A DNA stretch of 64,000 nucleotides from contig NW_003119936.1 in NCBI RefSeq assembly GCF_000003605.2, positions 2,422 to 66,421 of the forward strand. The letters are read 5' to 3'. Each line of letters starts with the position of its first letter. Positions within the stretch are counted from its first letter, which is position 1. The DNA comes from Saccoglossus kowalevskii (taxonomy: Eukaryota > Hemichordata > Enteropneusta > Harrimaniidae). The position numbers and the translations under genes are program-made. The notes beneath the pieces were generated by a model. That model was not told where the DNA came from and did no database searches. It saw nothing but the letters and a program-made list of their open reading frames with translations. This document shows positions 1 to 10,797 of this stretch, piece by piece.

Positions 1-424
1 TACAATTTGTTAATTGAGAGAATAAATGTGTGGACAAATATTTGAGACTTTTTTGGTGTAGAAAAGTCGCGTTTAATTAACTTCCACCAATTACAAGTTG
101 TTAAATTGAAAGAATAAATGTCTCAACAAATATTTAATACTTATTTTGGTGTAGAAAAATCGCGTTTAATTAACTTCTACCAATTACAAGTTGTTAAATT
201 GAGAGAATAAATGTCTCAACAAATATTTAATACATATTTTGGTGTAAACAAGTCAAGTTTAATTAACTTCCACCATTACAAGTTGTTAAGTTGTGAAAAT
301 AAATGTGTGGACAAATATTTGAGACTTATTTTGGTGGAGATAAGTCGCGTTTAATTAACTTCCACCAATAATGAATTACAAGTTGTTAAATTGAGAGAAT
401 AAATGTCTCAACAAATATTGAGAC
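1..424. repeat. ~92-bp minisatellite, about 4.5 units
   Basis: Units begin with tacaa(g/t)ttgttaa at 1, 92, 185, 277 and 377, giving spacings of 91, 93, 92 and 100 bp. Each unit carries an AATAAATGT core and ends in TTAATTAACTTCCACCA. The last unit breaks off near 424. The first unit starts at the window edge, so the array probably continues to the left. No coding potential is seen. Confidence 0.9.
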
Positions 425-668
425 TGTTGCCTGAATTGTTTTCGTAATATAGGGAACGCCATCGACACTTTAACAAAACTTACCTTGACTTGGGTCTTGT
501 TTATCTCTTGTCACAATCTGAAAACTGTTGAACAAATTGCGCGTCGTCCAGTTTAAGATGCATGTTATTTTATTATTTATTCATTCAGTTTTTCATGGTG
601 GAGTTTCGTGAGGTTTATTATTTTTTCGCGACGTTCTTTGTTTACTTGCAGTTTGAGGAATTTCAGTT

Positions 669-760
669 TATTTTATTTACGTTTTTACGGTAGCTCTAAG
701 CGGGACTCGAACCCACTCGATGGCACGCTTGTGTACCACGCCACGACGTTGGTCATTGAG
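669..760 (-). repeat. tRNA-like SINE relic (B box and A-box-like)
   Basis: On the minus strand a perfect B-box (GGGTTCGAGTCCC) can pair as a T-arm (GTGGG/CCCGC). It is preceded by an A-box-like TGGCGTGGTAC. The A-to-B spacing is only about 30 nt and no acceptor or anticodon stems can be folded. It is therefore read as the head of an old tRNA-derived SINE and not a working tRNA gene. Confidence 0.35.
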
Positions 761-819
761 TCGTGTTCATTTTTATAACTACTCCAATGTTCCGATGAGT
801 TGATCGGGAAAGCCAAAAC

Positions 820-1635
820 GATTGCAGACTATGACTGATAAAGAAAACTCGTGTATGCGGTGGTAATTATTTCTTACAATGAACACTATTGTTGTTGATT
901 TAATAACGCAAAACACCTAGTCAATTAAAGCGGGAGGGTCGTCACCTGCGCACGCGCGAGAATTGAGTCCAAGGCGACGATAACAAGACACGCTATAAAC
1001 GCAAAGGCTCATGGACAGAGGCTTGTTTGTAAACAATGACAAGCTATGGCACATGCCCAGATGATGATCCCCCCCCCCCCGCCGCTTTAAAGGAAACATC
1101 AATTCAAACAACATAATGACCTCTAAAAAAAAGCTTCACAAATGTGGGAGAATGCAATTTACAGTTTTTTATGTTACTTTTCATTCTCTGGATATTCAAC
1201 TTTTCGTCAGTATTATGGAGTCCCATCTTGATTTTCAAGCAAAAGATAATGGGTAAAATTGTCAGAAATTGAGAAAATGATTTCATCTATAACTTCAAAA
1301 GTTGAACCTCAAATTGGCTGAAAGTTTAGAAATTAGTAGCATACATGTACTGCTTCCACCCATGTTTATAAAATAGTTGTCATGGAAACAGAACTGAAAA
1401 TATTTATTTTCATGTTTTTCTACCAAATGCTCAAATTTCCTTATATTGTATACAATTTACCATTGTGAGTAGGGTATATAGGTGATATATTACATGTTGA
1501 CCACAATAAGGGACAAAAAATGTCATTCCCAGATGATGACCCCCCCCCCCGACGACTAAAATACGACTAAAATATCGATTTTAATTTTTTTAACGTTTTT
1601 AGCAATATCTTCACTTTATATGTATTTGTAATATT
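820..1635. repeat. Copy 1 of an ~820-bp dispersed repeat
   Basis: This stretch matches 15761-16592 almost base for base, in the same orientation, from ttgcag(a/c)tatgactgat to gtatttgtaatatt. Both copies contain the same TTAA-flanked MITE at the same place. The two copies differ by scattered substitutions, a 40-bp segment next to the MITE (present only in copy 2) and a ~35-bp poly-C-containing insertion (present only here, 1525-1560). No open frame of note lies in it, and no terminal repeats were recognised at the outer ends. Confidence 0.88.
929..1086 (+). mobile_element. TTAA-flanked MITE, family A, copy 1
   Basis: The 158-bp element is bounded by TTAA at 925-928 and 1087-1090. The left end reads AGCGGGAGGGTCGTCACCTG and the right end is its imperfect complement, expanded by a 12-C run (1069-1080). 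Two other copies are at 15910-16064 and 28152-28308. TTAA target sites with AG...CT termini fit Kolobok- or piggyBac-type transposases. The element carries no transposase, so it would depend on a helper. Assignment to one superfamily is inference. Confidence 0.75.
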
Positions 1636-2160
1636 TTGTGATATCTGATTTGTTTCTAATGCCAAGTACAAAGTTGTCCAACATCAAATGTTAAACCCCA
1701 ATGCTAATTTGTACACATGTTCCAGGTTGCATGCTCGTATCATAGCGTACAATTATGTTCAGCTATGGCACAGAACTTGAACGCCTAACCTTCAAACAGA
1801 ATTTTGTGACGCAATTGGTTCACCTAAATTCCTACTCAAAATTGTAGAACCATTTTCCGCAATATCCGTTTTAGAATAGCAGTATTATTCTCAGATATAA
1901 AAACAAATACATCAAATGAAGCTTAAACCATTCATGTTAATATATTCACAACTACTCGCAATTTAGCTACAGCATTTCTTATCTATTAAATCAGAACCGG
2001 TACACACCGATATTGTACCTAGGTCTTGTTATCAGCAAACATGTCGAGTTAAAATGAGTATAAAAAGCCAAGGAATATAAAAATATATGTAAAATAAAAA
2101 TAACTAAAAAAAATTAACAGTAACTATATAACTACCACCGTCTTATAAAACATCCACAAG

Positions 2161-2222
2161 CATGTTACTATTCATTGGTCACGTGGTCACATTCATTAAA
2201 CAATAACTTTTATCTAGATGAG
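2161..2222. repeat. 62-bp dispersed repeat, copy 1
   Basis: Nearly identical to 10919-10980 in the same orientation. It starts CATGTTACTATTCATTGGTC and contains a CACGTG E-box. Similarity fades after GATGAG at the right end. In the second copy the left end lies directly on an assembly gap, so the true left boundary is unknown. Confidence 0.75.
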
Positions 2223-3850
2223 AAATATTATACTGCTAGTCAAAGAGACACGATACACGGCGCGAAAAGATACGGAAGTTGACCTGCACATGCATGAACA
2301 AGATATTGCACGGCAGCGGTCTTTGAAACTGACGTGCGCGCCTACCAGAAACAAGTATAATTTTGTATTTGGTCTTAACTTGGTTTTTAGTACGACGAAT
2401 GCAACTGCAAAAGCGAAATATTTAGCGAAGTACGGATGCTGAATTGTCAAGGATTGACAACAGGTAAACACATTAAAATTATAATTGACTATTCGCCACG
2501 TGTATATGACATGGAAATTTACGATTATACCGCATTTCCACTTTTTATACTGCCTGGATGGATTTAGTATATATTGTCTCCAAAACTACACTTAGTGACG
2601 CCCTCAATCCTCTGCTATTTATTCCTACATTATAGCGACATTAGCATAACTGCGTTACTCTCTATTATATAGCCATGTAATACAGATCATAGGTTACAAA
2701 GTGCCGTCGGTAGTTGTCTGCTTGTCCTTACGGGTGGACATATTGTAACTGCTTATATCGCACTGTCGGTGGTTGTCTGCTAGTCCTTCCGTTTAAATAA
2801 GGCAAGTTTGTTTCTAAATTGCATACATATCCACAATGTAACTGTAAACGCTACTTATTTCTGATCAGACACAAAATTTAAACTATATTTTCTGTCTCTG
2901 TGTATAAATTATCCTGACGAATATGGACAATATATAACAAAATGATCAAAATTCCTTACTGCACAAATCTAGGAAATGTTTCTATGATGTGTATGGAAAT
3001 CCGCAATATCGCATTGATGTACAGTGACTTAAGTTGGTATTTTCAACAGTACACAACAACTCTACTACATTGTTATTATGAAAACATATTGTTGTTAACT
3101 CTCACTAAAGCTTACCAGTGTAGCTTGTGTGCTCTTTACACATCGAATGACAATGTTTCTGTTAATTCAAATCATTTATCCGTGACTCATTAAAACTTAC
3201 TACTCGTAATGAACTAAAACAAAACAGGGAAATTTTTTTTTTTGTAATTTTAGTTGTGAACAATAATATCAGACAATGCGATGTCAACTCATCTAGACCT
3301 GACCACGGTATAAATAGTAAGAACTTCCCTTAGCAACCAGCTTCACAAAGCAATGCGAAAAGCGAGCATTGTTTCGCTTACTAATACAAATAGCTGCACT
3401 GCTGAATTATTTGGAGCATTGCCAAACGTCTCATTCACAGGCTGGCTTATATATACTCATAGATAGGTTATACTGAAAGGTATAAACAACCAACATGTAG
3501 AAATATGTCGTGATGCTCATACTTGTATTCCAAACTGTACATTCCAATATAGTTATGACAACATATACAACTGAAAAATAACTAGCTATGATGTCACAAG
3601 CTATATATAGCATCAGCAATGACAAAGTCTAGACTGTCTAGTTGAGCGTCGAATCAAGTTCAAAATCTAAAATTGTTCAGGGTTGCCATGGTTTTTTATC
3701 TGAATTGATTAGTATACATGTTTCTTCGCGTCATCTGACGCCTCCTGATAGTTGACTGGTAAAACGTATTGACAATTCTAAACACTGAAAACATACGACT
3801 GACATGCTTTCTCGGTAATGGCACCTCACTTGTGGAACAAATTACCATTA

Positions 3851-4233
3851 CACAATACGATAAAGACTTTCCGTTTTCGACATTATGATATATTATTTGG
3901 GAGTATTTTTGGAGAAAAACCTGAAAAAAAACTGATTTTGACAAGATAATTTAGAAATTTATATTATGCGCCCATAAATAATTTTCATAATTACCGATTA
4001 CACAAGAATATTACAGAATAAAATAATTTGCTGTATTCTCTATATTTTCGCCTTTTATTTGTCTTCAATTATGACTGAAAGAAGCTGAGGGAAATTACAA
4101 ACTATAAGTAGAATGTTCAACAACGCATGTATGTACAATAAATATGATTTTACTTGGTAAGAATACTGTATTTCTTCTGCATAAAAACGAAATAATTTCA
4201 TAATGTCGAAAACGGGAGGTCTTTATCGCAGTG
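3851..4233. mobile_element. MITE, family B, long copy
   Basis: Long inverted ends share CGATAAAGAC followed by CCGTTTTCGACATTATGA, reading inward from 3858 and, on the other strand, from 4226. The element is 383 bp and flanked by TTA on both sides, which would fit the 3-bp target duplication of PIF/Harbinger elements. The right inner part, on the minus strand, matches the left inner part of the shorter copy at 24647-24816 (TTTTTATGCAGAA...CCAAGTAAAATCATATTTATT). There is no transposase frame. Confidence 0.65.
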
Positions 4234-4385
4234 TTATTATGGCAACAGTCTTCACGGGACAGATTTAAACAAGATCTGATTACTTGACTTATACTAGCAC
4301 TCTGAAGGAATAATGTACTCTCAGTCGTAGTGAAGATGGTTATAAAAATGTGCATAATAATTCATGTTGTTTTTCGTTTTTCAAG

Positions 4386-4393
4386 TATAAATA
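4386..4393 (+). promoter_or_regulatory. Candidate TATA box of the CARD-Death gene
   Basis: TATAAATA lies 43 nt before the presumed start codon. If it is used, transcription would begin near 4417 and the 5' leader would be only about 20 nt. An upstream non-coding exon is an alternative that cannot be excluded. Confidence 0.35.
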
Positions 4394-4435
4394 AGTACGT
4401 CTTGTAGGTCGAAGTGGTACCCTCTGGATTATAAC

Positions 4436-7400
4436 ATGGCCAGCACCAGGAACCGTCTGCTCGCTGAAAATCTCACCTATTTAGCAAAGCAGATAAATGT
4501 TGATAAGGTTGTTTCGAAAACTAAAGAAATGTACCCAGCAGTCATAACACCTGAACAAGTTGTGGCTTTGAATGTAAGCTATATTTAGTTCATTGTTTTC
4601 TTTTAATGGTAGATCAGGTCAGTGTCCCCAGGGTAATATTTATTTTCGTTTATATTGGTAATGAAACTGTTCAATGATAAACTGGTCAATGGGCTTACCG
4701 TAACCTTTGAGGTAAAACCCTCCTTCTTACTTGCATTGTCAACAAGATTTTGGCCTTCGATCCATATACATTATCCTTCTTCTATTTGACCATATAAATA
4801 CAGTTTTTCGTGTGTTTTTGACTTAGACATTTTCGTTATTGCATTGTGAATCACAAAACATACACACGCACCACATCAATCTGATATAGTATTTCAAATC
4901 ATGGCTCGTTTACCTGCAGGGGCGAAGCGCTATGCTGTGTGCTAGTTCAAATCTCTTATTGTGTGTTGTTATGTAAATATTAATTTTCCTGAAATTATTT
5001 ATATTTCATCGTCTGATTGTTTATGCTGATGGACAGTATAGTCCCCAGGTTAAACATGAGCTGGGTGATGCGTACTGAACCTGTGTATCGTTAAAATACT
5101 AAATGTGGTTTGTGTTGTCAACTTGTATATCTAGTCACTGTGGGCGTTTTTTCACTGCACGCTATTTCGGGCTTTTTTTTTTGGTCAGTGAGTGTAATTT
5201 ACTGGTTAGTGTGTCTATCATGTGCTCGAGTTCGAATCCTGATTTGAGTGCTGTTATGTAAATGCTCGTTTGCCTGTAATTGTATATGTACTTTCAGTTG
5301 ACTATTAAAACTTGAAATCAAAACATTTTATATTTTCTCATTCACTAGTTATTATTATACAAGATAGCGACAATCATGGAATTGTTATCTATCAACAGCT
5401 ATTAACTTTCACTCATGTGTGATAATTATATGGTTCATGATTATTATAAAAAATAAAAGTAAAAGGAACGAAATAAAACATTTTATGGTTTAAATTTCTA
5501 CCAAACCAAAAGTGTTTCTGTTTTTATTTGCAGACACGAAAACGTGAAGCACGAACTTTATACCTCTTAGATATTTTTAAAGGAAAGACAGATGGCTATG
5601 ATATGCTTTATAATGTTTTAAAAGCAACCAACCACTCCAGCACAGTCTTGAAGATATTAGAACCAGGTGTAGAAACACCAGTAACACTATGTAAGTCATT
5701 TTGTATATAATTATATAAGTATTTATTATTTTGTATAATTCGTGTTCAAATAAAATATACAACTATAAGACGTGCGTACTGTACTGTGTGTCAAAATACA
5801 AATGAATTATGTTATTGTTTTACAATACGTCAGCAGTTATGTTAATCTTTTTTACAGTACCGACCTCTCCATCTAAGCCGTCTAATGGAGACCAAGGTAA
5901 TTTTGCAATAATTCCAACATACTACCTATCAATGCAAAAGTAAGTCGCGAGTAGTGTGTGTTCAAACTACATAAGTTATATTACAATACGTCATCACCAG
6001 TTATGTTATTCGTTTTACAGTACCGACCTATCCAGCTAAGCCGTCTGATGGAGACCAAGGTAATGTTGCCAAAATTTCAACAGAATATCTATCAATGCAG
6101 GAGTAAGTCACGTGTACTGTGTGTTCAATCTACATAAGATATGTTAAGATACGTCACCAGTTATGTTAATCTTTTTTACAGTACCGACTTCTTCAGCTAA
6201 ACCGTCTGATAAAGATCAAGGTAATGGCTTCAACGTAAACCTTACACTCGTGAACAATAATATGTTGAACGAAGAATATTCGTCGCTGCGAATTCATATT
6301 AGTTAATATATTGAAATTCGTGGGTGCATTATTTGAATGCATTAATAGTTTCTGTGAAAATAGTAGTATATGGAAATTCAATCTCTCAAGACAATTTTCC
6401 GCATTATTAAATAATTAATTAATTGTTGTTCTTCTTATACATTCTAGCATATCTCTTAGCTCTAGAAAAAATAACAAAAGACTTTCAAACTGGACAACAG
6501 CAGACGTCTGAACAGATCTCCAATTTGCGATCTGACATACAGTCGGGCCAAGATAAAATGGCCGCACAGATATCCTCAATTAAATCCGACTTAGTGAACG
6601 AAATAACGGGTTTACGGAACGCCATGGATCGCATCGGAAACTTGGAAGAAGGTAAGTACATACCATATACAAAGATTTATTCATTACAGTTTCATTATTG
6701 ATCGAATATATAATAAGAGCGATGAGCCAAAATTTTGCAAACGACAAAAATATGCATAAATATGCAAAATATTATCGCCTTCGTTCAGCCAATCAAGACA
6801 AAGAATGTAAACGGAAATGAGTCGAAAGAAACGAAAAATAGAGCGTCTGGCCAATCACATGACGTGTATCATTCCTTTCATTTTGTTTCGTCCATACATT
6901 TAGCAAGTAATATACCTATCCTTCAGTATCCCGTATCATTGTATATATGACTCAGGCACCGCGCTATATCTTTATATCGTCTACGCAAACCATGGTTCAA
7001 TCTGTGTTAAATATTTAATCGTAAACTCTAACCAATTTACAGATTTTACTTCAAAACTGCTCATATTACTGAGAGCAAAGGAGCTTGTATTGTGTACACG
7101 AATATTGCCTTCCAATACATGGTGACCGTGTTTCACATATGTGTTTTTAGGGTGGGATAGTGAATACAGGAAAACGAGTTAAACGAGTAAACTGGTCAAA
7201 TCATGTATATTTCAAGCCCTCGAGTAACCGATTGTGAAATCTCAGCTGAAATCCTGGCTGGAAAAAATCTAATGCGGTAGATTATTTTTGTCAGTGAATA
7301 TGATTAGCCAATGCCTTAAAAATATATATATTGAGTATTGCCAACCATGGCACACTTAGATACATGTTGGTTGACTTATCTACAAAGGTATAGTGGTGAG

Positions 7401-8887
7401 ACTATCGAAAGAATATTGTACTTGTTACTGTGAGACTGGGGAGGCTTGTAATGTACACGCTGTCAGTATTGTCAATCACTGTTGACGTAATTATAACAGC
7501 ACCGTACTCTAGGCGCATGTACATAGTATGCGTTACTATAGGTCTGTTCTGTTCTGGGTTGTATTAATATATATGCTACATGCAAGACAAATAACACAAT
7601 GTATCATCAGTATTCAACTCCGACACAGCAGAACTCGTTGCCCGTATGTGTGGCGTTTTACGTGCGTTAGAGGTCACAGTGAATCACAGTCACGTGTTCT
7701 TTCTTTCCAGCATTGAAATTGGAAACAATGTCAAGAGAAGAGCTGAAAAAAGTCGTACAGACAGTGTTAAAGGAACTCACGACTTACAAAGAAGAACACA
7801 GAAAAACAGCTGAAAAAATCGACAAGTTAGAAAAACGAGGTAAAGATGCCTGTGTCCTTCAATATTTTCTAAATTGATATTGTTAATTCATAGCTACAGA
7901 AAGTTCACTGTCGCATGTAAATACTGGCAAATATTGATTGAAAACTGCTTATTCGCGTCTTGTCTTTTATACCACACATTGCGGTATAACAAGGTAATCC
8001 TAATCAATGTGAACGTACACAATTGTTTTTATTGATATGCGTGTTATTTGGGGGGGGGGTCGACAAATACAGCCATGCTATAAACGAGCGCAGCTCATAA
8101 AAAAATAATTCGACAACGATTACTTTTGAGTTTAGGTTCCAGTGAGGACGAAATATTGAACAAGTTTATAGATCAATTGAAAGACATTAGTACACTTGGT
8201 GAAGAGAAATTATGGCAAGAGATTGTAAAGTTGAAGCAAGAGATGGCGTCACTGCGAAAATGGTCAAAGGAAAACTGCGGGAAAATGCAAACAAGATTGA
8301 ATGCTATTGAACAGGAACGAAAAGGTGAATTACTTACTGTGAAACATGATTTTGACTGCAACATCCAACCAATTAATGGCTCAACTCTCCCGAAATTCCT
8401 GTCTATAACATATTTTAATATACGAATGTCGTAAAGATGTTGGTAATATTGCCTAAAATTGTAGGAAAGTATTACAACGGCGGATTTTGTTATTGTGACA
8501 ATATTTTCAAATCAATATTGTTATATGTCTATACGTCATACTGTGTATTCAAACTATACTATAACTATAATATTGTTTATGCTGTCTGTAGTGCGAACTC
8601 AGAGCCATCTAATTCAAGAAACAGATATTCAATTTATTGCCGTGAAAATAGGAACATACTGGGAGGTGGTTGCCAAGGAAGTTGGTATACAGAAAGACAC
8701 CGTCGCAAAAACTGGTAGCGAAGCTACAACCGCCGCTTCCGACATGATGTCCAGGTGGCTGGAGCTCAGCAAAACCGGTAGAGTAGCTCCACCAACGTGG
8801 GAATCGCTGGATGAAATTATCGGGAGACACGATAGACAAGTAGCTTCTGAGATTGAAAAGCTGAGAAAATCAACTGATAACAAATAG
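4436..8887 (+). CDS. CARD / coiled-coil / Death-domain adaptor, 9 exons
   Basis: Nine exons join to one frame of 409 codons: 4436-4573, 5534-5690, 5858-5896, 6021-6059, 6182-6220, 6448-6651, 7711-7839, 8136-8324, 8592-8887 (TAG). All introns are GT-AG. The first is phase 0 and all the others are phase 1. Residues ~1-95 read as a CARD (helical pattern ending KREARTLYLLDIFKGK...YNVLKATNHSSTVLKIL). Residues ~99-137 are a Pro/Ser/Lys linker. Residues ~140-311 are three charged, heptad-rich coiled-coil exons. Residues ~320-405 read as a Death domain (IGTYWEVVAKEVGI...MMSRWLELSKTGRVAPPTWESLDEII). CARD and Death domains join proteins in caspase, NF-kB and inflammasome-like assemblies; together with coiled coils they suggest an oligomeric cytoplasmic scaffold. 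CRADD/RAIDD has the same two end domains but no coiled coils. The domain calls are by eye. Confidence 0.82.
4905..4990 (+). repeat. tRNA-derived SINE fragment in intron 1
   Basis: A degenerate B box (TAGTTCAAATC) is followed by a body (gtg(t/c)tgttatgtaaat) shared with the better-preserved copy at 5155-5310. Confidence 0.4.
5155..5310 (+). repeat. tRNA-derived SINE in intron 1
   Basis: An A-box-like ACTGGTTAGTGTG and a good B box (GAGTTCGAATCC) are spaced as in a tRNA-derived SINE. They are followed by GTGCTGTTATGTAAATGCTCG, partly shared with 4905-4990. Exact ends are not determined. Confidence 0.5.
5858..6220 (+). repeat. Three tandem copies of a 39-bp exon with flanking intron
   Basis: Exons 3, 4 and 5 of the CARD-Death gene start at 5858, 6021 and 6182. 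Each is exactly 39 bp and phase 1-1, and encodes PTSPSKPSNGDQ, PTYPAKPSDGDQ and PTSSAKPSDKDQ. The intron sequence before each acceptor (ending CAGTTATGTTA(a/t)TC(t/g)TTTTACAG) and after the first two donors is also repeated. The unit is therefore a ~162-bp genomic tandem duplication, not convergence. Any copy can be skipped without shifting the frame. Confidence 0.9.
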
Positions 8888-9103
8888 TTTTGGGTGGAAT
8901 TTTCCCAAAATCGCATAGAATATGGCATCTTTTAACCGAGGGTTTTAATTAAAAGTCAGTTCTTGGAGACATGTATATAACTAGGTGTAATTTGCAACCC
9001 TTCACGACACTTAAAGTAAACAAATAATACTAGTATTTTGAATACTGACAATATTTTGATTTATGTTTTGTGTTAAAAACATAAAATTTGGCAGATTTTA
9101 AAA

Positions 9104-9109
9104 AATAAA
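9104..9109 (+). terminator. AATAAA polyadenylation signal, CARD-Death gene
   Basis: First canonical AATAAA after the stop codon, about 217 nt downstream, implying a 3' UTR of roughly 240 nt. Confidence 0.5.
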
Positions 9110-9589
9110 TATTAGCATTCATGTACTTTATCCCAAACGCTTGCATGAAAATATATTTTCGGGTTCAAAACAAAAAAAATGTTGATATAAAATAGGGTGA
9201 ATATTAGATGACTTCTTGAATTTGTTTTTTCCTAATTTATGATAACGGCAACTAACACAAATGCTGAATTTCCCTACCTGTAAGTCAAATTGGCCTTGAA
9301 CTGAAAGGGTCACTTCGGGTCATTTATCGAGAACCAATCTGAATCCTGACAATGATACTTATATATAAAAACTACCAATCAATTACTATAATTCTAAAGA
9401 TGCAATATACACATCAATTTTAGTTTTCTTGTAGATTTATTATTTAAATTATGTATTATCAATCATTAAAAGAATTGATTATATTTTTCAATGTTTAAAA
9501 AGTATAACAAGTTGGTTGTATTGGTTTTTAAAACTAACATCAAGTATATTTAAGTAAATATATAAATTTCACCATAGTAATGCATCAAA
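9110..9589. other. AT-rich spacer, nothing recognised
   Basis: No open frame, inverted repeat or RNA gene was recognised between the polyadenylation signal and the decayed gene copy that follows. Confidence 0.5.
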
Positions 9590-10570
9590 TCGTCGTCGTC
9601 GTCAAGTTGACGGGACGGGAATACATTGGTAAGCAGCTCGTAGTATATGTGGCATTAGTTCATCATTGGTTGGTGGAACAACTTCAATCAGGCGTTCCTT
9701 CTTAGTCAACTTAGAAATGGCGAGCGTCATTAACCATAGTAAATGTTATAATGGAAACTCTCTGGGACACTTTTTAGTTAATTAACAAACAAGGAATAAC
9801 GTTTTACGTTTTCGGTAGCTACAACCTGCTTTCCGGAAGTTCGAAAATTGCTGGTTTGATGTGAAACCAAACTAAACAACTATTTGCTATTATCAGCAAG
9901 TCGTGAGAATCTTTGCCAATTTCCAGGGATAGTTTCAGTTTGTGTGGATGATTTTAAAATTGTAGTAAAATATTCATTCAACATTAGGCCCAGTCCAGTC
10001 AACTTGCTCTAGTCCCTGTGCTGTATATGATACGAAACCGTGCTCAGTGTGGTTCAGTTTTTCATATTCATTGTGGTTTTAACATCTCCATGAGTGCTGC
10101 ACCATCTGTTATTCATCTATGTAGTTGAGTTCATCTTCTGACAGTACATGTATACGTGTCTTAAACGTGAGTAAATCATTTATTGTCTCTAGCCAGTTTT
10201 CCATCATCAGAAAATTGGAGGAGACTTTTCCTGCGAACAAAATTCAGGGTTACCATTATTGTTTTGACAACTAGAAGACTGTTTTAGTTGACAATTTTTG
10301 GTTTTGCCTTCTTCTTTCTTGCTTTAGTTTAAAGTGGTAACTTATTTTGATGTATGGCAGATTTCATGTGGTTGGATCTGGAAACCAGCCTTTCATCAAG
10401 TCATTTTGATTGTCTGCACTTTTAAATTGTCATTCGTGAATTCTTCAAAAAGAACATGTTATAAGATATAGTTGGTAACTGAACCATATCTCTCATATGT
10501 ACCGATGACCAGCGGGCATAGTTTGTCAAATTGTTCAATGCAAACCTTTATTGGGCCAGTTTAGTCAGTG
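9590..10570 (-). pseudogene. Decayed copy of a multicopy invertebrate gene family
   Basis: Two islands of coding similarity survive on the minus strand, in the expected N-to-C order. Near 10480-10545 is NYARWSSVHMRDMVQLP, followed by a FEEFTNDN-like segment. Near 9610-9715 is KKERLIEVVPPTNDELMPHI with HILRAAYQ after it. I recall these signatures (NYARWxxVHxRDM and xPPTxDxLxxHIxRAxYQ) from a large set of uncharacterised, often repeat-associated proteins in cnidarian, mollusc and deuterostome genomes; their function is unknown. The region has many breaks and is a fossil. Whether the family is host-derived or mobile is not settled here. Confidence 0.5.
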
Positions 10571-10797
10571 CTATAAACAAAACACATTTTGACTCTCTTA
10601 GTGACCAGAGAAACCCCAATATGAGAAACTATTTCAAAAGTCAAGCTCTAATAGTGAAGATGCGGATTCTTTTTAACTCTACCACTAAACCAAGGAGAAA
10701 ATGCTAAGTTAATAGGGTCAGACGAAAGGCACTTTGTCTATATGGTAATAATTAATAAAAAATAATAAAGAGTGGTTTTTAAGGTGTGGTTTGCAGT

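Larger units (their letters stand above)
1636..4385. other. Intergenic, no gene recognised
   Basis: Contains a 62-bp dispersed repeat (2161-2222), a small local duplication around gtcggt(a/g)gttgtctgct (2704 and 2766), and a MITE (3851-4233). Open frames here are short, have no recognisable domain and look like chance. Confidence 0.6.

Noticed and set aside
1-424. CRISPR array
   Set aside because: Whole ~92-bp units repeat without unique spacers, and the genome is eukaryotic. It is a minisatellite.
669-760. tRNA gene on the minus strand
   Set aside because: The B box and T-arm are good, but the A-to-B spacing is too short and neither an acceptor nor an anticodon stem can be formed. It is kept only as a SINE relic.
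917-1114. Related open frames on the minus strand at 917-1114 and 15862-16092 as a small gene family
   Set aside because: Their similarity is fully explained by the MITE inside the duplicated 820-bp repeat; the frames run across its inverted ends.
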